DNA of 64,000 nucleotides from positions 1-64,000 of the forward strand of contig DASRES010000042.1 in assembly GCA_035651955.1 (NCBI GenBank). Reading direction: 5' to 3'. Position 1 is the stretch's first letter. Each line of letters starts with the position of its first letter. Shown here piece by piece: positions 6,900 to 15,476 of the stretch. Origin of the DNA: Acidimicrobiia bacterium (lineage in GTDB: Bacteria; Actinomycetota; Acidimicrobiia; IMCC26256; JAMXLJ01). The notes beneath the pieces are model-generated. The model searched no databases. It saw only the letters and a list, made by a program, of their open reading frames with translations, and had not been told where the DNA came from. A program made the position numbers and the translations under genes.

Positions 6900-8422
6900 G
6901 CGGGACCATCGATCCCCGGACGCCGTGCGTCATCGGGGTCGCGCAGCACACGTGGCATCCCGAGGACGTCGGCGACGAGGGCGCGCCCGAGCCGCTCGTC
7001 ATGTGGGAGGACGTCGCGCGCGCGGCCGCAGCCGACGCCGGCGCGCGTGCGGACGTCGTCCGCGCGCTCGACAGCGTGCAGATCGTCTACTGCCAGACGT
7101 GGCAGTACGACGATCCCGTCGAGCGGCTGGTGGCGCGTCTCGGCATCTCGCCGCCGACGCGGCACTACTCCGGCATCGGCGGCACGACCCCGCAGGTGCT
7201 CGTGTCGCAGCAGTGCGAGGCGATCCTGCGCGGCGACGTCGACCTGGCGCTCGTCACAGGTGCCGAGGCGCTCGCGACGCAACGCCGGTACAAGCAGCGC
7301 GGTGAGCGGCCGTCGTACAGCTTCAAGCCCGCGGACAAGCGCGGGTTCCCGTGGGAGGCGCCGTTCCACCCGGCCGAGGTCGCGCACGACGTGTTCCAGG
7401 CGTGGCTGACGTTCGCCATCTTCGACAACGCGCGACGTGCCCACCTCGGGGTCGGTCTCGACGAGTACCGGCGCGCCCTCGGCGAGCTCCTGTCGCCGAT
7501 GACCGCGGTCGCGGCGGCGAACCCGCACGCGTGGTTTCGCGTCGAGCGCTCGGCGCAGGAGATCGTCGAGCCGACGGCCGACAACCGCATCGTCGGGTAC
7601 CCGTACACGAAGTACATGGTGTCGATCATGGACGTCGACATGGCGTCCGCCGTCATCCTCGCGAGCGAGGCGAAGGCCGACGAGCTCGGGGTGCCGCGCG
7701 AGCGGCGCGTGTACCCGCGCGGCTGGTGCTACGCGACCGATCCGACGTATGTCGCCGAGCACGACGACCTGTGGCGCTCGCCCGCGATGGCCGCCGCGAG
7801 TAGCGAGGCGCTGCGGATCGCGGGCGCCGGCGTGGACGACGTCGCCCACTTCGACCTGTACAGCTGCTTCGGCAGCTCGGTGAACTTCGCGCGCGACGCC
7901 CTCGGCCTGCGCGACGGCGACCCGCGGGGTGTGACCGTCACCGGTGGCCTCCCGTACAACGGCGGGGCCGGCAGCGACTACATGACGCACTCCATCGCGC
8001 AGATGGTGGACGTGTTGCGCCGCGACCCGGGATCGCTCGGGATGGTGAGCGGCGTCGGCATGCACATGACCAAGCACGTCTACGGCATCTACTCCACCGA
8101 GCCCGGGCCGGTCGCTCCGCCCCAGCAGTCGGACGTGCAGGCCAAGCTCGACGCGCGCGGCCACGTCGCGATCGTCGACGCGCACGAGGGCGACGCGACG
8201 GTCGCGGCGTACTCGGTCGCACACGGACGGGACGGGTCGCCCGAGTGGGGGGTCGCGGTGTGCGACGTCCCGGGCGGCCGGTGCTACGCGCGGCTCGAGG
8301 ACGCCGACCTGTTGCGCGGGGCCGAGCGCGAGGAGCTCGTCGGCACGACGGTCACGCTCGAGACCCGGACCGTCCCGCTGATGACGGGCGGCGAGGGGCC
8401 GCGCAACGTCGTCAGGGTGTGA
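6896..8422 (+). CDS. Thiolase-like acyl-CoA protein lacking the canonical catalytic cysteine
   Basis: 508 residues with the thiolase fold: an N-terminal half ending RGDVDLALVTGAEAL and a C-terminal half with VTGGLPYNGGAGSDY, then about 110 residues of an extra C-terminal domain. In true thiolases the first half carries a nucleophilic Cys in a CASGL-type motif; here the aligned place (about residues 95-97) reads GGTTPQ. The second half lacks GHPxG and ends SGVGMHMTKH instead of CxGGGxG. It therefore belongs to the actinobacterial thiolase-like group annotated as acetyl-CoA acetyltransferase, whose chemistry is unclear. It is translationally coupled to the upstream crotonase. Confidence 0.75.
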   Translation: MSGTIDPRTPCVIGVAQHTWHPEDVGDEGAPEPLVMWEDVARAAAADAGARADVVRALDSVQIVYCQTWQYDDPVERLVARLGISPPTRHYSGIGGTTPQVLVSQQCEAILRGDVDLALVTGAEALATQRRYKQRGERPSYSFKPADKRGFPWEAPFHPAEVAHDVFQAWLTFAIFDNARRAHLGVGLDEYRRALGELLSPMTAVAAANPHAWFRVERSAQEIVEPTADNRIVGYPYTKYMVSIMDVDMASAVILASEAKADELGVPRERRVYPRGWCYATDPTYVAEHDDLWRSPAMAAASSEALRIAGAGVDDVAHFDLYSCFGSSVNFARDALGLRDGDPRGVTVTGGLPYNGGAGSDYMTHSIAQMVDVLRRDPGSLGMVSGVGMHMTKHVYGIYSTEPGPVAPPQQSDVQAKLDARGHVAIVDAHEGDATVAAYSVAHGRDGSPEWGVAVCDVPGGRCYARLEDADLLRGAEREELVGTTVTLETRTVPLMTGGEGPRNVVRV

Positions 8423-8423
8423 G

Positions 8424-9389
8424 TCAGGTCGTCGTCGCGACGGTCGACGCGCCGGGCGCCTGACGGGTGAACGCGGTGACCCGATCGGGGTCGTCGACGA
8501 CGGCGACGATCGAGCCACCCGAGCCGGCCGACGTCGCGCGCATGCCGGCGCGGCGCGCGGCATCGACGAGAGCCTCCTGCGCGGGCGCGACGGCGCCGAG
8601 CGAACGGCGGATGCGCCACGTCACGTCGACGAGCTCGGCGAGGGACCGCTCGTCCCCAGACTCGATCGCGCTCGCTGTATCGCGCGCCGCCTGCGCGAGC
8701 TGGTGCATCGCGGCCTTGACCGGTCGGTCGCCGTCGTCGAAGCGGGCGCGCAAGTTGCCGTGGTACCGGTGCGAGGGACCCGCGCCGTCGGTGTCCCACG
8801 CGACGAGCAGCGCGATCGGACGCTCGACCCGTAACGGTGTGATGACCGGTGTCGAGCCTGACGTGTCGACGAGCACGGTGGCGTCGTGGGCCTGCACGGC
8901 GCGGTCCTGGAGGCCGGCCGCGATCCCGAGCTCGTCGCGCTCGACCGTCAGCGCGAGCGTCGCGAGCGCGTCGGCGTCCAGCGGGCACCGCCATCGTTGC
9001 GCGAGCGCGCGCAGCGTCGCGACGACGAGCGCGCTCGATCCACCGAGGCCGACAGACCGCGGGATGGTGGTGGTCCACGCAACGCGGAATGGCCGGTCGT
9101 CGGCGGGCGTGCCGATCGTCCGTGCGAGGCAGGCGATGCTCGCGGTCACCAGTCGCCCCGCGCCTTCGTGGCCGAATCGCTCCACGTCGTGCAGCAGCGT
9201 CGCGACGTCCGGCCAGTCGGACAGCTCCGGTCCGGTGATCTCGATGCGGTCGGCGTCTCGCACCTCGACGGTCGCGGCGCGCGCACGGACGGGAACCGCG
9301 ACGACCGCGCCGCCGTACGCGTCGGACGGGTTGCCCACCAGGCCGGCCCGTCCCGGCGCGGTCGCCACGGTGCGCGTGGGCACGTCCAT
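8424..9389 (-). CDS. GHMP-family kinase, glucuronokinase-like
   Basis: 321 residues. The N-terminus APGRAGLVGNPSDAYGG is close to the motif of glucuronokinase-type sugar kinases and distinct from mevalonate or galactokinases. The ATP loop PRSVGLGGSSALVVATL is the GHMP motif 2, and SAGSGGSIVAVV is motif 3. The expected reaction is anomeric phosphorylation of a sugar or sugar acid with ATP. It ends one base after the thiolase-like gene on the other strand and is divergent from a GH36-like hydrolase only 27 bases away, which suggests the two serve one carbohydrate route. The ATG has no clear ribosome site. Confidence 0.75.
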   Translation of the reverse strand: MDVPTRTVATAPGRAGLVGNPSDAYGGAVVAVPVRARAATVEVRDADRIEITGPELSDWPDVATLLHDVERFGHEGAGRLVTASIACLARTIGTPADDRPFRVAWTTTIPRSVGLGGSSALVVATLRALAQRWRCPLDADALATLALTVERDELGIAAGLQDRAVQAHDATVLVDTSGSTPVITPLRVERPIALLVAWDTDGAGPSHRYHGNLRARFDDGDRPVKAAMHQLAQAARDTASAIESGDERSLAELVDVTWRIRRSLGAVAPAQEALVDAARRAGMRATSAGSGGSIVAVVDDPDRVTAFTRQAPGASTVATTT

Positions 9390-9416
9390 CGCCCCAGCTT
9401 GCTTGAATGACCGGCC

Positions 9417-11498
9417 GTGACGGTGCACGAGGCGGCGGACGGGCTCCGCGCGACGGTCGATCGCGACGGCACCGTGCGCATCGGCTGGGGCGAGGACCAC
9501 GACTGGTTCGGTCCCGCGACGCCGCCTGCGCTGGACGGCATCCGATGCGACGTCACCGCGGACCCCGACCGGGCTGTCGTGGTGTTCACGATCGAGGCGA
9601 CACGCGACCTCGCGGGGATCGCGACCGGGACGTTCGCGGATGCGTCGGTGCCGTGGCCGTGGTTCCGCCCGCGTGACCGCGCGCCCGGCGGGCAACCGGA
9701 GGGGACGCGCGCGTTCGGGTTCCAGTACAGCGAGTTCTGCTTCCCGGCCCACGCCGGCGGCGACCTCGCGGGCTGGAGGCTGCTCCCACACCGGCCCGCC
9801 GTCGTGTGGCCGCTGTGGCTGCGCGGACCTGACGGGCGGACGCTGCTGCTCGCGCCGCTCGACTACTTCCACGAGCACGTCGTCGGCGTGCAGGCTGCGG
9901 GCGACGACGTCGACCGCGGGCTCCGATGCGGCTGGCACGGCGATCTCGACCGTGTCCCGGCCGGGTTCACGACCCACCTCGCGGTCTGGGCCGGTCCCGG
10001 GCCGCGCGCGTGTCTGGACGCGTGGGCCGCGGACATCCGCCGACAGAACGCAACCGTGCGCCCCGGCCGGGACGCCGACGCGCTCTCCCGCCGGCCGTCG
10101 TACTGGACCGACAACGGCTCCGCGTACTGGTACCGCACGGACCGTGGCCGCACCATCGCGCAGACGTTGGCGGCCGCGGTCGACGACCTGCGCGCGCGGG
10201 ACGTGCCGTTCGACGCGGTGCAGCTCGACTCGTGGTGGTACCCCCACGAGGTGCTGCGTCCGTTCGACACTGAGGAGTGGGAGGTCCCGCCGAGCGGGCT
10301 CGTGCGCTGGGAGGCGCGCGACGACGTGCTCCCCGACGGCGTGACCGGGCTCCGCCACGCGCTCGGCGACCCGCCGCTCGTGACGCACTGCCGGCACCTG
10401 TCCGCGTCGTCGCCGTACGTCGACGAGCTCCCCTGCTGGGTCGACGGCGACCGCGCGCACCCGAAGGGTCCCCAGCTCTACGAGCGCTGGCTCGACCAGT
10501 GCGTCGCGTGGGGCGTCGAGACGTTCGAGCACGACTGGCTCGTCGAGGCGTACCTGGGCGTGCGCGGGCTCCGGGAGGTGCCCGGCCGCGCGCGTGCCTG
10601 GCAGGAGGGCATCGACGCCGCCGCGGGAGAGCGCGGCATGACGTTGCAGTGGTGCATGGCGAGCCCCGCGGACTTCTGCCAGACCGCGACTTTGCGGAAC
10701 GTCACGTCGATCCGCACGTCGGGCGATCACGGCTACATCGCGTGGCCGGGAATGCTGTGGGCCTGGTTCCTGTGGGTCAACGCGTTCGCACGCGCGCTCG
10801 GTCTGCGCCCGTACAAGGACGTGTTCCACGCCGACACGTCGGACGCGGGCGCGCATTCCGAGGTGGAGGCGTTGCTCTCGGCGCTGTCGACCGGACCGGT
10901 CGGGTTCGGCGACGCGATCGGGCGCGCCGATCCCGGCCTCGTGCGTCGGACGTGCCGCGCCGACGGTGTGCTCGTGAAGCCCGACGTCCCCGTCGCGGCG
11001 CTCGACCGTTCGTTCACGCGCGGGGTGCTGTCGGGACGGCGGCTGTTGGTCGGCGAGACGTCGACGCGTCACGGCGACGAGACGTGGCGGTACGTCGTCG
11101 CGTTGAACGCGGGTGCCGCGGGCGAGCCTGTGCGCGAGCGCGTCACGCTCGACGAGCTCGGCGTCGACGGGCCGGCCGTCGTCTGGGACTGGCGCGCGCG
11201 TCGGGGTGCGGTCGTGGGCGCGGGCGGCGGTTGGGACGTCGAGCTGGGACCGCACGGCTGGGACTACCGGGTCGTGGCGCCGGTGCTCGCGGGCAGAGTC
11301 GCGGTCGTCGGTGACGCCGAGCTCTTCGTGCCCGCGGGCGACCGGCGGATCGCCGACGTGACGGCCGAGGGCGTGGTGACGGTGAGCGGCGCGCCCGGCG
11401 AGACCGTCACGGTCACGGGCTGGGACGTCGAGCGCGACACGCCCGTCACTGCGACCCTGACGCTCCCGGACCGCGGCTGGACTCGGATCGAGCTATGA
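9417..11498 (+). CDS. GH36/raffinose-synthase-like glycoside hydrolase
   Basis: 693 residues: an N-terminal beta-sandwich, a central TIM barrel and a C-terminal beta domain. Barrel strands carry SYWTDNGSAYWY, QLDSWWYP, FEHDWL (Asp373) and RTSGDHG (Asp437). By clan GH-D logic Asp373 would be the nucleophile and Asp437 the acid/base; this assignment is inference. Substrates of the clan are alpha-galactosides or related alpha-glycosides. No signal peptide is present, so it should act in the cytoplasm. GTG 9417 is chosen because it gives the full frame and sits in the short gap divergent from the GHMP kinase. The 3' end overlaps the acyl-CoA dehydrogenase gene by six bases, tail to tail. Confidence 0.7.
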   Translation: MTVHEAADGLRATVDRDGTVRIGWGEDHDWFGPATPPALDGIRCDVTADPDRAVVVFTIEATRDLAGIATGTFADASVPWPWFRPRDRAPGGQPEGTRAFGFQYSEFCFPAHAGGDLAGWRLLPHRPAVVWPLWLRGPDGRTLLLAPLDYFHEHVVGVQAAGDDVDRGLRCGWHGDLDRVPAGFTTHLAVWAGPGPRACLDAWAADIRRQNATVRPGRDADALSRRPSYWTDNGSAYWYRTDRGRTIAQTLAAAVDDLRARDVPFDAVQLDSWWYPHEVLRPFDTEEWEVPPSGLVRWEARDDVLPDGVTGLRHALGDPPLVTHCRHLSASSPYVDELPCWVDGDRAHPKGPQLYERWLDQCVAWGVETFEHDWLVEAYLGVRGLREVPGRARAWQEGIDAAAGERGMTLQWCMASPADFCQTATLRNVTSIRTSGDHGYIAWPGMLWAWFLWVNAFARALGLRPYKDVFHADTSDAGAHSEVEALLSALSTGPVGFGDAIGRADPGLVRRTCRADGVLVKPDVPVAALDRSFTRGVLSGRRLLVGETSTRHGDETWRYVVALNAGAAGEPVRERVTLDELGVDGPAVVWDWRARRGAVVGAGGGWDVELGPHGWDYRVVAPVLAGRVAVVGDAELFVPAGDRRIADVTAEGVVTVSGAPGETVTVTGWDVERDTPVTATLTLPDRGWTRIEL

Positions 11499-12650
11499 GC
11501 GAGGCAGCCCGAGGACGCGCTGGGCGAGGACGTTCTTGTTGACCTGGCTGGTGCCGCCCGCGATCGTCATCGAGCGCGAGTAGACCGCGTCGCGCCCCCA
11601 CGTGCCCCGGTTCGCGTCGGGACCGAGCACGTCGGCGGCGACCTCCGCGAGATGCTGTCCGGTCTCGCTCCACACGAGCTTGGCGATGCTCGACTCCGGC
11701 CCCGTCGCGCGCCCGTGCAGCGCGCCGGAGATCGCCCGGTCGGCGAGTAGCTTCAGGTACTCGGCCTCGAGGTAGACGCGCGCGAGCTTGCGGCGGATCA
11801 CCGGGTCGTCGGCGGCCGTGTGCCCGTCGCCCGCCGGCGTCGACTTCGCCAGTGCGAGCAGGTCGGCGACCTTTTCGCGCAACCCGAGATGCAACGCCGC
11901 GACGCCACCGCGCTCGTGCGCGAGCGTCGTCATCGCGACCCGCCACCCGTCGTGCAACGGCCCGAGCAGCGCGTCGCGCGGCACGCGCACGTCCGTGAAG
12001 AAGATCTCGTTGAACTCGGCGTCACCCGTGATCGTGACGAGCGGACGGACCTCGATGCCGGGCAGCGTCATGTCGACGAGCAGGCACGAGATGCCCTTGT
12101 GCTTCGGAGCGGTCGGGACCGTGCGGACGAGCAGCTCGCACCACCCCGCCAGGTTCCCGAGCGTGTTCCACGTCTTTTGCCCGTTCACGACGAAGTGGTC
12201 GCCGTCGAGCACCGCGGCCGTCTTCAGCGACGCGAGATCGGACCCGGCGTCGGGCTCGGAGAAGCCCTGACACCACACGTCGTCCCCGCGCAGCATGCGG
12301 GGGAGCAGCGTCCGCTTCTGCTCCTCGGTCCCGTGCTCGATGATCGCGGGCGCGATGTTCGACAGCCCGATCGGGTTCATCGTGCCGGGTGCGCCCGCAC
12401 GGTGCAGCTCCTCGGCGAGGACGACCTGCTCCATGACGCCCGCGCCTCGCCCGCCGTACTCCTCGGGCCACGCGATGGCGGCGAAGCGCGCGTCCGCGAG
12501 CTTCCGGTTCCAGTCACGCAGCCGGGCGATCTCGTCGTCGGTCGCGCCGATGACCGACAGGCCGCGGACGTCGTCGGTCAGGTTCGCGTCGAGCCACGCG
12601 CGCACCTCGGCCCGGAACGCCTCCGCCTCGGGCGGGTACTCGAAGTTCAC
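11493..12650 (-). CDS. Acyl-CoA dehydrogenase
   Basis: 385 residues from GTG 12650, chosen over ATG 12686 because AGAAGGAGGG lies ten bases upstream. Family motifs are WCQGFSEPDAGSDLASLKT (FAD-binding first signature), VNGQKTWNT, and the C-terminal AGGTSQVNKNVLAQRVLG. The position of the catalytic base cannot be fixed by eye. It oxidises an acyl-CoA to the enoyl-CoA with FAD, passing electrons to electron-transfer flavoprotein. It is the last gene of the minus-strand unit that starts with TetR, after the 2-oxoacid:ferredoxin oxidoreductase subunits, which supply acyl-CoA. A long stem-loop lies in its leader. Confidence 0.9.
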   Translation of the reverse strand: MNFEYPPEAEAFRAEVRAWLDANLTDDVRGLSVIGATDDEIARLRDWNRKLADARFAAIAWPEEYGGRGAGVMEQVVLAEELHRAGAPGTMNPIGLSNIAPAIIEHGTEEQKRTLLPRMLRGDDVWCQGFSEPDAGSDLASLKTAAVLDGDHFVVNGQKTWNTLGNLAGWCELLVRTVPTAPKHKGISCLLVDMTLPGIEVRPLVTITGDAEFNEIFFTDVRVPRDALLGPLHDGWRVAMTTLAHERGGVAALHLGLREKVADLLALAKSTPAGDGHTAADDPVIRRKLARVYLEAEYLKLLADRAISGALHGRATGPESSIAKLVWSETGQHLAEVAADVLGPDANRGTWGRDAVYSRSMTIAGGTSQVNKNVLAQRVLGLPRS

Positions 12651-12667
12651 CGGCGCCCACCCCTCCT

Positions 12668-12712
12668 TCTGTGAAGCGTCATGCACACGTGGTGTGTCTG
12701 AGGCTTCACAGA
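12668..12712 (-). promoter_or_regulatory. Two-part stem-loop between the oxidoreductase beta gene and acyl-CoA dehydrogenase
   Basis: Outer arms TCTGTGAAGC (12668-12677) and GCTTCACAGA (12703-12712) pair perfectly over 10 bp. Inside, CACAC (12684-12688) and GTGTG (12692-12696) form a second stem with a three-base loop. On the minus strand the structure starts inside the last codons and TGA of the upstream gene. It ends against the AGAAGGAGGG ribosome site at 12661-12670, sharing three bases with it. This could lower downstream translation or act as an RNA processing or termination site. No U-run follows. Confidence 0.55.
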
Positions 12713-13497
12713 ACGGTCTTGAGCTCGCCGACGACGTGGACCTCGCCGAGCGTCTCGGTCATGTAGCCCGGACCCTCCGCGGTGGGGACGAACCATCCCG
12801 TCGGGCACATCGTGAGCACCTCGACGAACGAGAAGCCGTCACCGCGCAGCTGCGTCTCGAACGCGCGCCGCAGCATCTTCTTCGTGCGCGCGACGGAACC
12901 CGCGTTGTTGACCGAGCCGCGCGCGACGTACGCCGCGCCCTGCAACGTCGCGATGAGGTTGCCGATCAGGATCGGATAGCCGTGGTACGCGGCATCCCGC
13001 CCGTCGAGCGTGTTCTTCGTGCGTTGCCCGAGCACGCTCGTCGCCGTCATGTGCCCGCCCGTCTCACCGAACACGCCGTTGTTCAGGAGGACGCACGTGA
13101 CCCGCTCGCCGCGTGCCGCGGTGTGCAGCACCTCCTGGAGGCCCTCGTTCACCATGTCACCGTCGCCCTGCAGCGTGAACACCACGCCGTCGGGCAGCAT
13201 GCGCTTCACACCCGTCGCGACCGACGGTGCGCGCCCGTGCAGCGCCTGGACGAGGTCGACGTCGACCGTCGCGGAGAAGCTCGTGTAGCAGCCGATGCCC
13301 GCGACCATCACCGCGCGCTGCGCGACGCCGAGCTCCTGCAACGTCTCGAGGAGGATGCGCAGCGCGAGGGGCTCGCCGCATCCTGGGCACAGGTGGTGCT
13401 CCTGCGTGAGCAGGAGGTCGGGCTTGAAGTCGCCGACCTTGTGCGCGCCGACGGGCTCGGCGGACGTGTCGAGCACGGGACGACCTGCGTCGACCAT
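12706..13497 (-). CDS. 2-oxoacid:ferredoxin oxidoreductase, beta (TPP) subunit
   Basis: 263 residues. HLCPGCGEPLALR carries the conserved CxxC near the N-terminus, IGCYTSFSATVDVD contributes to the active site, and LQGDGDMVNEGLQEVLH is the thiamine diphosphate/Mg motif (GDGD...N). The beta subunit binds TPP and decarboxylates the 2-oxo acid; electrons go through FeS centres to ferredoxin and CoA accepts the acyl group. It lies seven bases after the alpha subunit gene. ATG 13497 is chosen because of the G-rich AGGTGG ribosome site; the longer frame has no homologous N-terminus. Confidence 0.9.
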   Translation of the reverse strand: MVDAGRPVLDTSAEPVGAHKVGDFKPDLLLTQEHHLCPGCGEPLALRILLETLQELGVAQRAVMVAGIGCYTSFSATVDVDLVQALHGRAPSVATGVKRMLPDGVVFTLQGDGDMVNEGLQEVLHTAARGERVTCVLLNNGVFGETGGHMTATSVLGQRTKNTLDGRDAAYHGYPILIGNLIATLQGAAYVARGSVNNAGSVARTKKMLRRAFETQLRGDGFSFVEVLTMCPTGWFVPTAEGPGYMTETLGEVHVVGELKTVL

Positions 13498-13504
13498 GGA
13501 CCAC

Positions 13505-14632
13505 CTACCCCCTGTCGTTGACGGGCAAGGGCGGGAGCACCGCGTCAGCACCGTGGCGGTGCACTGCCAGCACGCGTTCGCGGATGATCTCGGCGTCGAG
13601 GAGCGGGCCGACACCGAACCCGGATCCGTCCGTCGAGATGCCGCCGATCCCGACGACCGGCGCACGGCCGAGCACGCCGAGCCGGACGTCGTCGATCATC
13701 TGCCCCGCGCACAGCTCGAACGTCGCGACCGCGCGCGCGCCTTCCGCCGTGCGGGCGACGGCCTCGTACGGGAAGGGCCACAGCGTGATCGGGCGGACGT
13801 AGCCGACGCGCTCGCCCTCGGCGCGCAACTGGTGGACGACGTACTTCACGAACTTCGCCGGCGTCCCGAACGCGACGACGACCGTCTCGGCGTCGTCGGT
13901 GAACGCGGTGTCCACGCGCACCTCCTGCGCGGCGATGCGCTCCTGCTTGGCGACGACGGCACGCAGGTGGCGCTCGATCCCGGGCGCGTCCTGCCCGACC
14001 TTGCCGAGCCCGAGCGGCGAGACGCTCCGCGACCGGCCGGTCCCGTTGCGCGACCCGTCGACCGCCCAGTCCTTGTCGGGCAGCGGACCGAGGTCGACGC
14101 GCTCGACGGACACCGCCTCCTGCATGTGCGCGGTGAGGTAATCGCCGTACACGAGCACGGGATGCCGCCAGCGGTCGGCGAGGTAGAACGCGAGCTGCGT
14201 CAGCTCGGCCGCCTCGGTGATGTCCGACGGGGCGAGGACGATGTGGCGGTAGTCGCCGTGGCCGCCACCCCGCGTCGCCTGGAAGTAGTCCTGCTGGCCG
14301 CGCGCCATGTTGAACACGACGAGCGGTAGCTGCGCGAGCGTGATCTCCGAGAACGACTCCTGCATCAGCGAGAGGCCCTGACCGGTGGAGCCCGTCGCCG
14401 CGCGCGCGCCGGTCGCGAGCGCGCCCCATGCCATGCCCACCGCCTCGAGCTCGCTCTCGGCGTTGACGCACACCCCGCCGACCTCGGGGAGAAGGCGGGC
14501 GAAGTGCTCGAGCACCTCGGTGAAGGGCGTCATCGGGTAGCCGGCGAAGAACCGGCACCCCGCCGCGATGGCCGCCGACGCGATCGCCTCGGAGCCCTCC
14601 ATCAGGCGGCGCGTCGGCGCGATCGCGCTCAC
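13505..14632 (-). CDS. 2-oxoacid:ferredoxin oxidoreductase, alpha subunit
   Basis: 375 residues. It opens with LMEGSEAIASAAIAAGCRFF and AGYPMTPFTEVLEHF, the pyrimidine-binding domain of the alpha chain. The stretch GSTGQGLSLMQESFSE follows, and a C-terminal transketolase-like domain holds VVVAFGTPAKFVKYVV. The four-gene order gamma, ferredoxin, alpha, beta is that of the branched-chain/2-oxoisovalerate-type (VOR/KOR) enzymes; exact substrate is not determined by sequence reading. Its ATG overlaps the stop of the ferredoxin gene (ATGA), implying coupled translation in a fixed stoichiometry. Confidence 0.9.
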   Translation of the reverse strand: MSAIAPTRRLMEGSEAIASAAIAAGCRFFAGYPMTPFTEVLEHFARLLPEVGGVCVNAESELEAVGMAWGALATGARAATGSTGQGLSLMQESFSEITLAQLPLVVFNMARGQQDYFQATRGGGHGDYRHIVLAPSDITEAAELTQLAFYLADRWRHPVLVYGDYLTAHMQEAVSVERVDLGPLPDKDWAVDGSRNGTGRSRSVSPLGLGKVGQDAPGIERHLRAVVAKQERIAAQEVRVDTAFTDDAETVVVAFGTPAKFVKYVVHQLRAEGERVGYVRPITLWPFPYEAVARTAEGARAVATFELCAGQMIDDVRLGVLGRAPVVGIGGISTDGSGFGVGPLLDAEIIRERVLAVHRHGADAVLPPLPVNDRG

Positions 14633-14877
14633 TCCGCGACCTCCGTCAGCAGCGGCGCGTCGAAGCGGTACACCTCGAAGCAGAAGTCCGGGCAGACGTC
14701 ACGGCACGCATTGCAGCCCGTGCAGCCGGGGTGCAGCTGCGGGTACCGGTAGCCGAGGTGGTTCACCTCGCTCGACATCGACAGCACGCGCGGCGGGCAG
14801 GCGGTGATGCACAGCTCACATCCCTTGCACGTATCGACGTCGATGCGGACGGTGCCCCGGCTGCGGACGACGGTCAC
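14629..14877 (-). CDS. 2-oxoacid:ferredoxin oxidoreductase, delta (2x4Fe-4S ferredoxin) subunit
   Basis: 82 residues from GTG 14877. Two Cys clusters are present: CKGCELCITACP and CTGCNACRDVCP, the dicluster ferredoxin pattern CxxCxxCxxxCP. This subunit carries electrons from the TPP site to external ferredoxin. The start overlaps the stop of the gamma gene (GTGA) and the stop overlaps the alpha start (ATGA), so the gene is locked between its partners. Confidence 0.9.
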   Translation of the reverse strand: MTVVRSRGTVRIDVDTCKGCELCITACPPRVLSMSSEVNHLGYRYPQLHPGCTGCNACRDVCPDFCFEVYRFDAPLLTEVAE

Positions 14878-15476
14878 GCCGACGCCCCGGTGCTCGCCTT
14901 GCTCGTCGTCTGCTCCCACGCGGGGAACGACAGCCGGTCGACGTGCTCGAAGCCCGCGCGCAGCGCGTCCTCGTTCGCCGCGACGTGCTGACGACGGTAC
15001 GGCGGGATCGACTCGCGCATGCCGGTGACGACGGCGTCGAGCGTGACGAGGCCGGTGATGCCGCTGTAGGCGCCGGTCATCACCATCGACGCCCCGAGCG
15101 GGTTCCCCAATTGCGCGGCGATGTCGGTCGCGGGGACGCGGACGACGTGGTACGTCGACGTGTCGAGTGGTGCGGTGAACGTCGCGTCGTTGACGAGCAC
15201 GATGCCGCCGGCGCGCAGCTTGCGTTCGAGCGACGCCCAGAACTCGTCGTGCATGGCCATGGCCGACCACGCGTGCGACACGAGAGGCGGGGACTGGAGT
15301 GGCGCGTCGCCGACCACCACGGACGCATCGGTGTTGCCGCCTCGCATCATGCCGCCGTACACGCCGAACAGTGCGACGTAGCGGCCCTCGATCGTCGCCG
15401 CGCGCGCCACCACCTGCGCGGCGAGCTGCACACCTTGGCCGCCGATCCCGGTGAGGAGCAGCTCGCGTTCGGTCAC
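14874..15476 (-). CDS. 2-oxoacid:ferredoxin oxidoreductase, gamma subunit
   Basis: 200 residues. LLTGIGGQGVQLAAQVVARA is the family's N-terminal signature, followed by FGVYGGMMRGGNTDASVVV. The gamma chain completes the four-subunit 2-oxoacid:ferredoxin oxidoreductase and contributes the CoA-side domain. GTG 15476 overlaps the TGA of the TetR gene (GTGA), so regulator and enzyme are on one transcript. With the upstream acyl-CoA ligase and the downstream acyl-CoA dehydrogenase the unit makes sense as oxidation of a 2-oxo acid or an amino-acid-derived carbon skeleton. Confidence 0.9.
   Translation of the reverse strand: MTERELLLTGIGGQGVQLAAQVVARAATIEGRYVALFGVYGGMMRGGNTDASVVVGDAPLQSPPLVSHAWSAMAMHDEFWASLERKLRAGGIVLVNDATFTAPLDTSTYHVVRVPATDIAAQLGNPLGASMVMTGAYSGITGLVTLDAVVTGMRESIPPYRRQHVAANEDALRAGFEHVDRLSFPAWEQTTSKASTGASA

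Noticed and set aside
8424-11255. Minus-strand frame of 943 codons upstream of the GHMP kinase
   Set aside because: The part above 9389 is antisense to the GH36-like gene. The kinase N-terminus and its position opposite a divergent gene fix the start at 9389.
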